Counted from the stretch's first letter, positions 1-9,334 are shown. The stretch: DNA of 59,088 nt from an uncultured bacterium (GCA_905214225.1 CAJMLL010000010.1:1-59088), one strand, 5' to 3'. The notes: generated from the letters alone by a model not told the origin. Numbers and translations are program-made.

Positions 1-60
1 ACTGGTCAAAAATATTATGTTTTTTCACTGTCCTCTTGACGGGGAGCAGTTCATTGCGCT

Positions 61-104
61 GGCGGGTGCCCGGGAACCTTGTTGGCGTCTGATGAATAGA
101 CAAT
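61..104. repeat. Dispersed repeat, copy 1
   Basis: This 44-base segment is about 80% identical (35 of 44 positions by eye) to 25250-25293 in the same orientation. The first 13 bases (GGCGGGTGCCCGG) and the last 7 (AGACAAT) match exactly. Both copies lie in gene-free DNA, so shared protein coding does not explain the match. The family of the element is unknown. Confidence 0.5.
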
Positions 105-184
105 CTGACGGGGCTGCTCCAGTGAAGCAAAAATAAATGCTTGGGGTGCAGCCCCGCTTTTGCTGTCTTGCAATGCTTTTTTCC

Positions 185-193
185 TGATATAAT
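185..193 (+). promoter_or_regulatory. Extended -10 promoter for engB
   Basis: TGATATAAT is an extended -10 element, with TG at 185-186 and TATAAT at 188-193. Upstream T-rich DNA offers only a poor -35. Transcription would begin near 200 and leave a leader of about 150 nt before engB. Confidence 0.5.
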
Positions 194-352
194 AGAGACG
201 GTGAATGTGAGGCAGAGAATGTCTTCTGGGCGGGCTTCAGAAAAATATAGAAACGGCGGAATCCGATATCCGGTTGATCTCTGTTTCCAGCGGGAAAAGG
301 TTTATGAAATCCGCGAAATGCCTGAGGACTGAAAGAGAAAGGATAATCATCT

Positions 353-955
353 ATGTTGAAAATAGTGCAGTCAGAAATCGTCGCAACAGCCGTGCGGCCG
401 CAGCAGTATCCGGCCGACAATCTTGCGGAGGTGGCTTTTGCCGGACGATCCAATGTCGGAAAATCTTCCCTCCTGAACCTGATCACGGGAAGAAAGAATC
501 TGGCACGTGTCAGTGCATCGCCGGGAAAGACGCAGACCATCAACTTCTATCTGGTGAATAAAGACCACGATCCGTTCAGAATCGTCGACCTGCCGGGATA
601 CGGATACGCGAAAGTTTCTAAAAAGGTCACGCAGGACTGGGGCGAGATGATGGAAACCTTCCTGACCGGGCGTCAGGGCCTGAGAAAGGTGTTCCAGCTC
701 GTGGATATCCGCCACAAACCGACGGCGCAGGACGTGCAGATGTATAACTTCCTGAAATACTATGACCTCGATGGGCCGGTGATTGCCACCAAGGCGGACA
801 AGGTTTCTAAAAGAGAGGCGCAGAAACAGATGCAGATTATCCGCAAAACTCTGGATATGCGTCAGGATGCCGCGATTCTGCCGGTTTCAGCCCTGAAAAA
901 GACAGGCGTGGATCAGGTGCTCGCCGCAATTGAGGAAATCGTCCGGATTGGTTAA
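353..955 (+). CDS. engB: Ribosome biogenesis GTP-binding protein EngB/YsxC
   Basis: A 200-residue GTPase of the TrmE-Era-EngA-EngB group that assists maturation of the large ribosomal subunit. The P-loop GRSNVGKSS is at residues 31-39, the switch I threonine region SPGKTQT at about 56-62, the G3 motif DLPGYGYA at 79-86 and the G4 motif TKAD at 146-149. The length is normal for the family. The start is preceded by an AAAGGA-type ribosome site. In many Bacillota this gene follows lon, but the DNA to its left here is non-coding up to the window edge. It appears to be expressed from the extended -10 promoter at 185-193. Confidence 0.95.
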   Translation: MLKIVQSEIVATAVRPQQYPADNLAEVAFAGRSNVGKSSLLNLITGRKNLARVSASPGKTQTINFYLVNKDHDPFRIVDLPGYGYAKVSKKVTQDWGEMMETFLTGRQGLRKVFQLVDIRHKPTAQDVQMYNFLKYYDLDGPVIATKADKVSKREAQKQMQIIRKTLDMRQDAAILPVSALKKTGVDQVLAAIEEIVRIG

Positions 956-1091
956 GTTTATGAGAAGTTTAAGTAGATTATCGGTAAAAGCTGTGAAAGC
1001 CGGTAGACCTGAATGGATAAAAGTTATATGATAGAATAATCGAGGAAAATCATATGACCGGAAGCGCAGGCTTCCTAGAGAAGGAGACATA

Positions 1092-1640
1092 ATGGCGGAA
1101 GAAAAGAACACGATGGGCAAGGTCCTGTTTACCGAGCAGGATATCTGTGATAAGGCGAAGGAACTCGGTGAGCAGATTACGCACGACTATCAGGGAGATG
1201 AGCTGATCGTCGTCGGAACGCTGAAAGGCGCAGTAATGTGGATGAGCGAGCTCGTAAAGCGCATCGATCTGGATCTGAAGATGGATTTTGTATCGGCCAG
1301 CAGTTACGGTTCTGGCACAACCAGCAGCGGAGTTGTAAAAATCACGAAAGACCTGAGTATGGACATTTACCAGAAAAATGTTCTGATCGTTGAGGATATT
1401 ATTGACACAGGTACAACACTGAATTTCCTGACGAAGAAATTCAAGGAGCGCGGCCCGAAGAGTGTGAAGATCTGCACGATGCTGGACAAGCCGTCCAGAA
1501 GACGCGTCCCGCTGGCACCAGATTATAAAGGCTTTACCGTTGATGATCTGTTCATCGTAGGCTATGGCCTGGATTATGACCAGAAATACAGAAATCTGCC
1601 GTACATCAGCTATCTCGAGCCAGGAGACATCCAGGAATAA
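1092..1640 (+). CDS. hpt: Hypoxanthine phosphoribosyltransferase
   Basis: A 182-residue purine salvage enzyme that joins hypoxanthine or guanine to PRPP to make IMP or GMP in the cytoplasm. The PRPP-binding loop VLIVEDIIDTGTTL occupies residues 97-110, and the substrate-binding lysine region is near 145-170. AAGGAG about six bases before the ATG supports the start. The gene lies 137 bp after engB and 21 bp before a membrane-protein gene, so hpt and that gene are probably cotranscribed. In other Bacillota hpt often sits with tilS and ftsH, but neither is present here. Confidence 0.96.
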   Translation: MAEEKNTMGKVLFTEQDICDKAKELGEQITHDYQGDELIVVGTLKGAVMWMSELVKRIDLDLKMDFVSASSYGSGTTSSGVVKITKDLSMDIYQKNVLIVEDIIDTGTTLNFLTKKFKERGPKSVKICTMLDKPSRRRVPLAPDYKGFTVDDLFIVGYGLDYDQKYRNLPYISYLEPGDIQE

Positions 1641-1661
1641 AAGGGAAAGGAGCGGACAACC

Positions 1662-2330
1662 ATGCAGAAAACGAGTATTGGTTTTTCATTACTTACTGTC
1701 ATTACTGTACCGCTTGCGATTATTCTTCTCAGTTCCAATATTGCGCTCCGTATTCCGCTGACTTATCAGTTCTATTTCACCGACAAGCAGGCGATCAGTT
1801 CTGCGGGATATGAGGTGACGGAAAGCCAGCTGAGCCACGAGATTGCGGCCAGTCTGAATTCAGTCAGCGGCGGTAAATTTCAGGTTTATGAGAAGAATGG
1901 CCAGTATAAGGACCCGATTTTCGGAACGAAAGATCAGGAAGTTGTCAGTCAGGTCAGAAAGCAGCTGAATAAGGAACTTGCGGCAGGGATTTTTGCGCTG
2001 ATTGCGTCACTTCTTCTGTTTGAGTTTACATTAAGGAAGAAAATGCCGGAATGGCTGACGGCGGAAGGGCAGTGGGCAAGCGGAATTGTCTGTGCGCTGC
2101 TGCTGCTTCAGGCCATCCTGGTGAACATCAAGTCGTTCAGGCTCTGGCTTTACAGCCATCTGGTGGGAATCACGCTGAAGAAGAGCGATGCACTGTACGC
2201 CATCATGCACCTGGGATTCGCGAAGGCATACCTGGTATTCAGTACCCTGATCGCAGTGATTCTGCTCCTGCTGTTCGTCTATATTCTGGTGAAACGTACG
2301 AAGCCGAAGGGCATGATCTTCTATCAATAA
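1662..2330 (+). CDS. DUF1461 (TIGR01906-like) integral membrane protein
   Basis: A 222-residue membrane protein of unknown function. Hydrophobic segments lie at about residues 7-26, 105-122, 138-156 and 189-210, with a soluble loop of about 75 residues after the first segment. This topology and the terminal KRTKPK region fit the DUF1461 family common in Bacillota. The start is supported by AAGGAG just upstream. The gene follows hpt by 21 bp and is likely in its transcript. The family call is from recall of the topology and pattern, and no biochemical role can be read from the sequence. Confidence 0.7.
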   Translation: MQKTSIGFSLLTVITVPLAIILLSSNIALRIPLTYQFYFTDKQAISSAGYEVTESQLSHEIAASLNSVSGGKFQVYEKNGQYKDPIFGTKDQEVVSQVRKQLNKELAAGIFALIASLLLFEFTLRKKMPEWLTAEGQWASGIVCALLLLQAILVNIKSFRLWLYSHLVGITLKKSDALYAIMHLGFAKAYLVFSTLIAVILLLLFVYILVKRTKPKGMIFYQ

Positions 2331-2408
2331 CGGAAAACTGCATGCGGGCAGGGACTTTTTACAGAAGCCGCCTGCCTGCATCTGCAGATAATAACTCGGG
2401 GAGGGGTT

Positions 2409-3233
2409 ATGTTGCAGATAACAAATTTAGAAGATATTGAACATTTAAATATCGACCTGCACATGCATTCAACATACTCCGATGGTGTGAAAACACCGGA
2501 AGAATTAATCCGTATGCGGGCGGAAGAAGGATGCATTATGGCCGCAGTGACCGACCACGACGGAGCGGGCGGAGTTCCCGAGGCGCTTGCGGCAGGCCGG
2601 AAATACGGCGTTCAGGTCCTGAGTGGTATCGAACTGGGAACCCTTCTGGATCATCGCTATGAACTGCATATTCTCGGTTATGACTATGACATTCACAACG
2701 AGACACTCTGCCGGGAAATCGAGAAGATCCGCGAGTACCGCGATGGAAGAAACGATAAACTACTGAAGGTTTTTCAGGACAAAGGAATCAATATTGCAAG
2801 GGAAGACCTGATGCAGCACCCGAACCAGGACTATATCGGAAAGCCGAACTTCGCGATGGCCCTGGAGAAGAAGGGCTACGTCAGCAGCGTTCAGGAAGCT
2901 TTTGATTCTCCTGAATATCTGTCCTCACCGGAATCCCTGGCCCTGAAGAAAATGGCCGTCGATCCCTTCGATGCGCTGTCCTGGATCGCAGGAGCCGGCG
3001 GATACCCGGTTTGGGCTCATCCGATGGAGACAAAATCCAGACTGGACAAGAAGAGCTCCGGATACCGCGCCTTGATCCGGGAAATCGCGGAAAGACTGAA
3101 AGGCGGAGGCCTGAAAGGACTGGAATGCTGGCATCCTTCTGCAGACCGGGAAGATTCTCTCTGGCTGGAAAATCTGGCCGATGAACTGGGCCTGTTCAAG
3201 ACCAAAGGCTCGGACTATCACGGGCTGCGCTGA
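2409..3233 (+). CDS. PHP-domain phosphoesterase (YciV/TrpH-like)
   Basis: A 274-residue metal-dependent phosphoesterase. The PHP metal-binding motifs are clear: DLHMHSTYSDG near residue 16, TDHDG near 50, the histidine in WAHPMET near 200, and the terminal SDYHG. Relatives include nucleoside 3',5'-bisphosphate phosphatases and the RNase AM (YciV) exonucleases, so a role in RNA or nucleotide turnover is likely. GGGAGGGG ends only two bases before the ATG, and the following TTG (2412) is a possible alternative start. The gene precedes a ribonuclease gene, which suggests an RNA-processing pair, but this is inference. Confidence 0.85.
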   Translation: MLQITNLEDIEHLNIDLHMHSTYSDGVKTPEELIRMRAEEGCIMAAVTDHDGAGGVPEALAAGRKYGVQVLSGIELGTLLDHRYELHILGYDYDIHNETLCREIEKIREYRDGRNDKLLKVFQDKGINIAREDLMQHPNQDYIGKPNFAMALEKKGYVSSVQEAFDSPEYLSSPESLALKKMAVDPFDALSWIAGAGGYPVWAHPMETKSRLDKKSSGYRALIREIAERLKGGGLKGLECWHPSADREDSLWLENLADELGLFKTKGSDYHGLR

Positions 3234-3298
3234 TGCAGATGCATCGTTTTCTGATTCACCGGGAACAGAAAAGGGTAACGATGAAGTAGACAGAGACG

Positions 3299-3314
3299 CC
3301 CGCCGCGGCGGGCA
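3299..3314. other. 16-bp G+C palindrome
   Basis: GCCCGCCGCGGCGGGC is a perfect palindrome between the PHP gene and the ribonuclease gene. No T-run follows on either strand, so it is not a typical terminator. Its role is unknown. Confidence 0.45.
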
Positions 3315-3392
3315 GCCGAGACAGAAAGTGGAAAAGAAACGCAGGGGAACTGCGAGTTTATAGTAATTGATAACAACGGAAGAAAGATCTCA

Positions 3393-3431
3393 GCATCTTC
3401 ATTTCGCGAAAAATTTTCGCAATTGTGATGC
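3393..3431 (+). promoter_or_regulatory. Leader hairpin ahead of the MBL ribonuclease
   Basis: GCATC (3393-3397) can pair with GATGC (3427-3431), enclosing an inner GCGAAAA/TTTTCGC stem (3406-3420). The structure ends only a few bases before the ribosome site AAGGAGG and could affect translation or be a self-cleavage target. Confidence 0.4.
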
Positions 3432-3447
3432 TATTAAGGAGGTTGAG

Positions 3448-5133
3448 ATGAGAATTAGATTTTGCGGCGCAACAGCCGGCGTAACAGGATCCTGTCACCT
3501 GCTGATGACAGATAAACATAAAGTACTGCTGGACTGCGGACAGTTCCAGGGTGGAAAAGCGCAGGAAGCCATGAATGCCGAGCCTTTCCCTTTCGATCCG
3601 GAAGAGATTGAATGCGTGATTCTGAGCCACGCTCACATCGACCACTGCGGAAGACTGCCGCTTTTGGTGAAGAGGGGCTTTCACGGAAAAATTTACTGTA
3701 CCAGCGCGACAGCCGATCTGCTGGGCGTCATGCTGCAGGACAGCGCCTACATCCATGAACGTGAAGCAGAATGGCAGAACCGAAAGAACACGAGAGCCGG
3801 AAAGCCAAAGGTCGAGCCGCTGTACACCGCGCAGGATGCTGTCAATACCATGCAGTACGTGCAGCCGGTCCTCTATCAGCAGCTGGTAGAGATCAATGAT
3901 GAGATGCGGATTGTCTTCAATGATGCCGGCCATATTCTGGGATCCGCGATCACAGAAATCTGGGTGAAGGAAGATCACAGTGAGACCAAGATCGTCTTTA
4001 CCGGCGACCTGGGAGAAACCGACCGCCCGATCCTGAAAGATCCGACTATTATCAAAAAGGCCGACTGTGTTATCATGGAGACCACATACGGCGACCGTCT
4101 GCACACCGAGCATGTGGGCGATGTCAAGAAACTCATCGATATCATTCTGAACACCACCCGCCGGGGAGGAACCGCGGTTATTCCGTCCTTTGCCGTCGGC
4201 AGAACACAGGAACTGATCTATCAGCTGAATCAGTTCTACGAGCATGATGAGCGCTATAAAGATGAGCTGAGCCGCCTGAATGTCTATGTCGACAGCCCGA
4301 TGGCCATGACCGCAACCCAAGTATTCAGAAGGAATCCGCAGGTGTTTGACGAAGAAACGAAGAAACTGATCCTGTCCGGAGACGATCCGCTGGATTTTCC
4401 AAACCTGAAATTCACCAAGACCTCAGATGAGTCCCGTCAGCTGAATTTCGATCACTCGCCAAAGGTGATCATTTCTGCCAGCGGCATGTGCGATGCGGGA
4501 AGAATCCGTCATCACCTCAAGCACAACCTGTGGGACCCGAAGAGCAGCGTGATCTTCGTCGGCTACCAAGCCGTTGGAACACTGGGAAGAGCCCTGGTCG
4601 ACGGCGTGAAAGATGTCACACTGTTCGGCGAGCAGGTACACGTCAACGCAGAAATCTACAACCTGCAGGGATTCTCCGCCCACGCAGACCAGCACGGACT
4701 CTTTACCTGGGCCGCCGGATTCCAGAAACCGCCAAAGCAGCTGTTCCTGGTCCACGGTGAACTCTCAGCCAAGGAGACCTTTGCCAAACTCCTGCACGAT
4801 AAACTTGGCTATGACCCGATCGTCCTGAACGGCAATGCCGAATTCGAAATTTCCGGCACCGACGTCTCCCTGCTGAATCAGGAGACCGCCGAGCGCAGAG
4901 AAGCCGAAAATCAGGAAATTCAGCGTCTCCGCAACCAGATCTCCGAGATCCACTCCGATCTGGAGAACATCCTCTATAACGCCAACCTCGCCATGGGCAG
5001 CGGATTATCCGAGGACCGCCTTATCCAGATGAACAATATCGTCCAGGAACTGAACAAGAGCACCATGGACCTGGGCGCAGCCGTCTCCGAAGCCGGCGAG
5101 GAAGAGAAACAGCAGATTCCGAAGAAGGTGTGA
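3448..5133 (+). CDS. MBL-fold/beta-CASP RNA nuclease
   Basis: A 561-residue metallo-beta-lactamase nuclease with a beta-CASP domain, in the CPSF73/RNase J-related group that cleaves RNA using two zinc ions. Metal-binding motifs include SHAHIDH near residue 57, GHILGS near 155, TGDLG near 183 and FSAHADQ near 410; METTYGDR is the family's conserved stretch. About the last 60 residues are charged and heptad-like, suggesting a coiled coil for dimerisation. The frame is open 27 codons further upstream, but AAGGAGG at 3436-3442 places the start at 3448. A strong terminator follows. Confidence 0.88.
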   Translation: MRIRFCGATAGVTGSCHLLMTDKHKVLLDCGQFQGGKAQEAMNAEPFPFDPEEIECVILSHAHIDHCGRLPLLVKRGFHGKIYCTSATADLLGVMLQDSAYIHEREAEWQNRKNTRAGKPKVEPLYTAQDAVNTMQYVQPVLYQQLVEINDEMRIVFNDAGHILGSAITEIWVKEDHSETKIVFTGDLGETDRPILKDPTIIKKADCVIMETTYGDRLHTEHVGDVKKLIDIILNTTRRGGTAVIPSFAVGRTQELIYQLNQFYEHDERYKDELSRLNVYVDSPMAMTATQVFRRNPQVFDEETKKLILSGDDPLDFPNLKFTKTSDESRQLNFDHSPKVIISASGMCDAGRIRHHLKHNLWDPKSSVIFVGYQAVGTLGRALVDGVKDVTLFGEQVHVNAEIYNLQGFSAHADQHGLFTWAAGFQKPPKQLFLVHGELSAKETFAKLLHDKLGYDPIVLNGNAEFEISGTDVSLLNQETAERREAENQEIQRLRNQISEIHSDLENILYNANLAMGSGLSEDRLIQMNNIVQELNKSTMDLGAAVSEAGEEEKQQIPKKV

Positions 5134-5200
5134 TGCTGCGGGCGCTCGTCTGGCGCCTTCCAGCGTCGAGGAAGGGTAAAATTGAAATTTTGAGAAGAGC

Positions 5201-5229
5201 CGTCTGGCCGGATGTCCGGCCAGACGTTT
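5201..5229 (+). terminator. Intrinsic terminator after the MBL ribonuclease
   Basis: A perfect 11-bp stem pairs CGTCTGGCCGG (5201-5211) with CCGGCCAGACG (5216-5226) over a four-base loop, followed by TTT. Confidence 0.75.
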
Positions 5230-6020
5230 ACATTATAAAGATAAGGATGAGGTGTTGATTTGGTGCTGCTAAGGTGCCGCGAGCAGCAGCGGGTACAGAG
5301 ATGAAAGATGTGAGCCAAGGTATACTGCATACTTTGTGAAATTGTTGAATATCGCTAGCCCATCCGGCATATTCACCAATTATTCATTAGCGGTAAAGGC
5401 TGAACTGACCAAGTGTAAAAAAACGTGGACGGAAAAGTTTAGATAAGCGGGTAAAAATCCTGAACATATATAAATTGAGCACAACGAATTTGTATTAATG
5501 GCGGAATTCCTGTGTCTGTACAAACTACCTATAGAGGCGATGGTAAAATAGCTGCTCAATATTTCAGAATAGAAAGTATAGTCGGGGCGAATTCTCGCTA
5601 AAAGAAACGATGAGATGGAGTTGAAACCGAAATACAGGGAAACAGAATACAATAACTGGAAATAACATCTTCCATGTACATGAATATATTTTACAACACA
5701 CGAATAAATATAAGGATAGAAGAAAAAACGGCCAGCAAACGTACCCAGGTTAAATTATTTTTATGTACAGAAAGAGGTTTTCGCCGAATAATACCAATGA
5801 ATTTTCCAATTATGTACAGAACACCTTTTTTGCCGATAAATACAAAATCAATTGTGCACGAGTTGGGTGAATAAAAGGAAGGTGATGGAAGTACTGCCAG
5901 AACTATGGAAAACAGATGGGAGAAAAATAGGTGGACACAATAAGATACCAGAAGTTGCCATAAAACATGCTGTACGTTAACCAGACCGTGATCGATCAGT
6001 CAGAAATGAAATTCTGAAAG
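5230..6020. other. A+T-rich stretch without a credible gene
   Basis: About 790 bp is visibly richer in A+T than the surrounding genes. It has only short open frames on either strand (5380-5652 minus, 5674-5874 plus), which lack ribosome sites and recognisable domains. All three forward frames are broken by stops. It could be remnant acquired DNA or a long untranslated region. No RNA family, repeat or terminal inverted repeat was recognised. Confidence 0.5.
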
Positions 6021-6021
6021 A

Positions 6022-6050
6022 GCCAGAGAGCGCCACGCCTCTGGCTTTTT
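6022..6050 (+). terminator. Intrinsic terminator
   Basis: GCCAGAG (6022-6028) pairs with CTCTGGC (6039-6045), followed by TTTTT. It implies that something in the preceding A+T-rich region is, or was, transcribed on the plus strand. Confidence 0.7.
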
Positions 6051-6168
6051 CATTTATCTATGCCTGCCCTCTGCCAATTCAACAGATGGACACTACTCCG
6101 CCTGCAGCATCCGTGTTACAATAAGACTAACCATATATCTGTGAAATATTTTTGTAAAGGAGGCCCAC

Positions 6169-6471
6169 ATGGTCAGGCACATCATTTTATGGCAGCTGAA
6201 GGACGAGTACGACGAGGCGCGGAAGCAGGAGATCCGCCGCGGCATGAAGGAGGGTCTGGAGTCCCTGCAGGGAAAGGTCCCGGGACTTCTGACGACCGCG
6301 GTGCGGATTGACGGGCTGGCGTCATCGTCTGCGGACGCGATGCTGGACGCGGAATTTGAGGATGAGGCGGCGCTGAAAGCCTACCGCACGCACCCGGAGC
6401 ACGTGAAAGTCGCGGATTCGCGCGTCCGTCCTTTTGTGAAAACCAGGGTGTGCATGGACTATGACGTTTAG
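6169..6471 (+). CDS. Dabb-domain (stress-responsive A/B barrel) protein
   Basis: A 100-residue protein covering one Dabb ferredoxin-like alpha/beta barrel domain. The opening MVRHIILWQLKDE and the closing HPEHVKVADSRVRPF region are typical of the family. Such proteins form small dimers, and most bacterial members have no proven reaction. AAAGGAGG sits just before the ATG. The stop overlaps or abuts the start of the following helicase gene, so the two are translationally close and share a transcript. The family call is good; the function is unknown. Confidence 0.85.
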   Translation: MVRHIILWQLKDEYDEARKQEIRRGMKEGLESLQGKVPGLLTTAVRIDGLASSSADAMLDAEFEDEAALKAYRTHPEHVKVADSRVRPFVKTRVCMDYDV

Positions 6472-6481
6472 GGGAGCTGAG

Positions 6482-8458
6482 TTGAAAGCAGAATTGGACA
6501 AAACTCAAACGGGCAAGGGGCTTCACTTGTCTGACGCGCAGCTGCGGGCGGTCCGGAAAACGGAGGGCCCGCAGCTTCTTCTTGCCGTCCCGGGAAGCGG
6601 AAAAACGACAACGCTGGTTGCCCGCCTGGGCTATATGATCCGCGAGAAGGGCATCCCGCCGGGAAGCATTCTGGTCATCACCTTTACGAAGGCCGCCGCG
6701 GAAGACATGCGCAGGCGCTTTGCATCGTTTTTTGGGGCGGAAACGGCGGAAAAGGTGCATTTCAGCACGATCAACAGTTTCTGCTATTCGGTGGTGCTGT
6801 TTTATGCAAAGATGTACCGCAGGAACAAGCCGAAGGATGAGACGAACAGTCCGGGAATCATCCGGATGCTGTATCCGAAGGTTTACGGCGGTTTCTCCAA
6901 TGAAAACGATATTAAAGAACTGGATCAGCAGATCACTTACATTAAGAACATGCAGCTTGATGATGATGAGATCGAAAAGCTGAAGACTTCCGGAGGAGGC
7001 CTTCCGGTCAGAAAAATGTACGAGGCCTATCAGAACTTCCTGAAGGAGAATTACCTGATGGACTACGACGACCAGATTCTTTTTGCCCATCAGCTTTTGT
7101 CGAACCTGAAGCCTGTGCGGGAGCACTTCCAGAGGAAATTCCCCTATGTCTGCGTGGATGAGGCGCAGGACACGTCGAAGGTTCAGCATGATGTGATCCG
7201 GCTTCTGGCGGGAAAATCGCGGAATCTCTTCATGGTAGGGGATGAAGACCAGAGTATTTACGGCTTCCGGGCGGCCTATCCGAAGGCTCTGCTGGATTTT
7301 CGGGAGACCTATCCGGGCGCGGAGGTCTTGTTTCTGGAGACCAATTACCGCTCGGCAAGGAGTATCACGGAAATGGCGGCAAAGTTTATCACGGGAAATC
7401 AGAACCGCTATGAGAAGAAGATGCTGCCGGCGAGAAAAGAAAAGGGATCAGCGGAGATCGTGAAACTGAAGAGGCGGAATCTGCAGTACCGCTGGCTGGT
7501 GGAGCATCTTGAGGGAAGCTCTCAGGAGACGGCTGTCCTGTACAGGAATAATGACAGTGCGATTCCACTGATTTATGCGTTGAAAAAGGCGGGAATTCCC
7601 TGCAGAAGAAAGAATATGGACAGCCTGTTCTTTCAGAACCGGGTCGTGAGAGACGCCGCTGAAATTATGGAGTTTGCGCTGAATCCTTCTTCCACGCAGC
7701 TCTTCTGGGATCTCTACTATAAATTTTCTGTGCGGATCACGAAAAAGGCGGCCTTTCAGGCGGCGCACCATCCGTCCCGGCGTTCTGCGGATCCTCTGCT
7801 TCACGCCCTTGAGATTTCCGATGCACTGGGGCATAAGAAACGGGAGGAAGTGCGCAGGCTGAGGCTGAATTTCCAGAAGATGCGGCAGAGAAACAATGCC
7901 AGGGAGGCGGTCGCGGCCATCCGTTTTCAGATGGACTACAGCCACGCGAACAGTGAAAAACTGTTTCTCCTGCAGGCGCTGACGGATCAGGAGGAGACCA
8001 TTGAGCAGTTTCTTGAGAAGCTTAAGGACATGGAGGAAGAACTGAATACCCCTCAGGATAAAGCCGCCATGCAGGAGAATCCGAAGATTGTCCTCAGCAC
8101 GATTCATGCCAGCAAGGGACTGGAATATCCGCGTGTGATTCTGATGGATGCGGTTTCTGACATTCTTCCTGCCACGGATAACGATATCGAAGAAGAACGG
8201 CGGATTTTCTATGTCGGAATGACCAGGGCCAGAGATTCCCTGCTTCTTCTGGATTATGAGAATGAAAGCTGTCCGTTTATCCGGGAGTGCAGCGGGAAAA
8301 ATGCCGGCTGGAAGCCTGGCAGTACGGTTGTTCATAAGAAGTTCGGAAAGGGCAGGGTGGTTTCTAACGATGGAAAGACGATTGTCGTTGATTTTCAGAG
8401 GAGGGGAAGAACCAGCATGAAGCTGGATCTTTGTATAGAAAAGGGTCTGCTGCGCTAG
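6482..8458 (+). CDS. UvrD/Rep-family superfamily 1 DNA helicase
   Basis: An SF1A ATP-dependent helicase of about 658 residues that would unwind DNA 3' to 5' in repair or replication restart. The Walker A motif VPGSGKTTT, the Walker B motif CVDEAQDTS, GDEDQSIYGFRAA, ETNYRS and the late motif STIHASKGLEYPRV followed by VGMTRARD are all in order. The C-terminus has a small PcrA-like Tudor segment (KFGKGRVVS). The open frame reaches ATG 6461 inside the Dabb gene, but AGGGGAG at 6470-6476 points to TTG 6482 as the start. It is shorter than the helicase at 36772 and is probably a paralogue with a separate job. Confidence 0.88.
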   Translation: MKAELDKTQTGKGLHLSDAQLRAVRKTEGPQLLLAVPGSGKTTTLVARLGYMIREKGIPPGSILVITFTKAAAEDMRRRFASFFGAETAEKVHFSTINSFCYSVVLFYAKMYRRNKPKDETNSPGIIRMLYPKVYGGFSNENDIKELDQQITYIKNMQLDDDEIEKLKTSGGGLPVRKMYEAYQNFLKENYLMDYDDQILFAHQLLSNLKPVREHFQRKFPYVCVDEAQDTSKVQHDVIRLLAGKSRNLFMVGDEDQSIYGFRAAYPKALLDFRETYPGAEVLFLETNYRSARSITEMAAKFITGNQNRYEKKMLPARKEKGSAEIVKLKRRNLQYRWLVEHLEGSSQETAVLYRNNDSAIPLIYALKKAGIPCRRKNMDSLFFQNRVVRDAAEIMEFALNPSSTQLFWDLYYKFSVRITKKAAFQAAHHPSRRSADPLLHALEISDALGHKKREEVRRLRLNFQKMRQRNNAREAVAAIRFQMDYSHANSEKLFLLQALTDQEETIEQFLEKLKDMEEELNTPQDKAAMQENPKIVLSTIHASKGLEYPRVILMDAVSDILPATDNDIEEERRIFYVGMTRARDSLLLLDYENESCPFIRECSGKNAGWKPGSTVVHKKFGKGRVVSNDGKTIVVDFQRRGRTSMKLDLCIEKGLLR

Positions 8459-8510
8459 CAATGTGGGTATAAATACAGGGATGAGAGAGTGATGAGCGAA
8501 GGAGGTCTGC

Positions 8511-9320
8511 ATGATTTACCAGAGTATTCCGCTTCGCGGCGGAAAAGCGAAATTAACCACATATATTCATGAGGGCACGCAGAACGGGAAGAAAGTGGCC
8601 AAAAGGCCGGCGCTGATCGTTGTGCCGGGCGGTGCGTACGCGGTTCACGCAGATGAAGAGGCGGAGCCGGCGGCGCTGACTTTTCTGGCCCGTGGTTACA
8701 GTACTTTTGTGCTGGATTACTCGCTGAATGAGGAATCGGGATATCCGAACACCCTGCAGGAAGCCGCGGAGGCCGTAAAAACCGTGCGTGAACATGCAGA
8801 TGAATGGAACATTGATTCCCGCCAGATTTTTATGATGGGATTTTCCGCAGGTGCACATACCACGGCAATGCTGGCGGCAGAGTGGAAATCATCCGGAATT
8901 GCAGATGTTCTTGGCTGCAGTCCGCAGCTGATCCGTCCGGATAAGGCCGTCCTCTGTTACGGCGCAATGAAGATCCTGCATGCTGAGGAGGGGAAGGACG
9001 GACGCGCCGTTCCGGCCATTAAAAGCCAGAAAGCTCCCGAGACAGATGTGGTTTCCTGTATCGGAAAAGACACCGTTCCGCTGTTTCTCTGGCACTGCCG
9101 CTATGACCGCATGGTTCCCGCGTCCCATTCCATGATGATCGCAGAAAAGATGCTGGAATATAATCGTCCTTTTGAACTTCATCTCTTCCAGGCAGGCGAT
9201 CATATGATGTCCGTAAACAACAGAACGACGGATCCGAAGGGAAAAGAAATCAATGAGAGCGTCTCTCAGTGGGTGCCGCTCTGCGATATGTGGCTGAGAA
9301 GAAAAGACAGTCACCACTAA
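8511..9320 (+). CDS. Alpha/beta hydrolase (acetyl esterase-like)
   Basis: A 269-residue alpha/beta-hydrolase resembling bacterial carbohydrate acetyl esterases and BD-FAE-type esterases. The oxyanion segment VVPGGAY lies near residue 38, the nucleophile elbow GFSAGAH near 111-117, the acid region YDRMVP near 199 and the catalytic histidine in GDHMM near 228. There is no signal peptide, so it acts in the cytoplasm. AAGGAGG before the ATG fixes the start. It follows the helicase by 52 bp and ends in a strong terminator. The natural substrate cannot be read from the sequence. Confidence 0.85.
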   Translation: MIYQSIPLRGGKAKLTTYIHEGTQNGKKVAKRPALIVVPGGAYAVHADEEAEPAALTFLARGYSTFVLDYSLNEESGYPNTLQEAAEAVKTVREHADEWNIDSRQIFMMGFSAGAHTTAMLAAEWKSSGIADVLGCSPQLIRPDKAVLCYGAMKILHAEEGKDGRAVPAIKSQKAPETDVVSCIGKDTVPLFLWHCRYDRMVPASHSMMIAEKMLEYNRPFELHLFQAGDHMMSVNNRTTDPKGKEINESVSQWVPLCDMWLRRKDSHH

Positions 9321-9334
9321 TCAGAAATTATGAT

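Noticed and set aside
5674..5874. 66-residue open frame in the A+T-rich region
   Set aside because: No ribosome site, no domain and no supporting neighbours; length is within chance.
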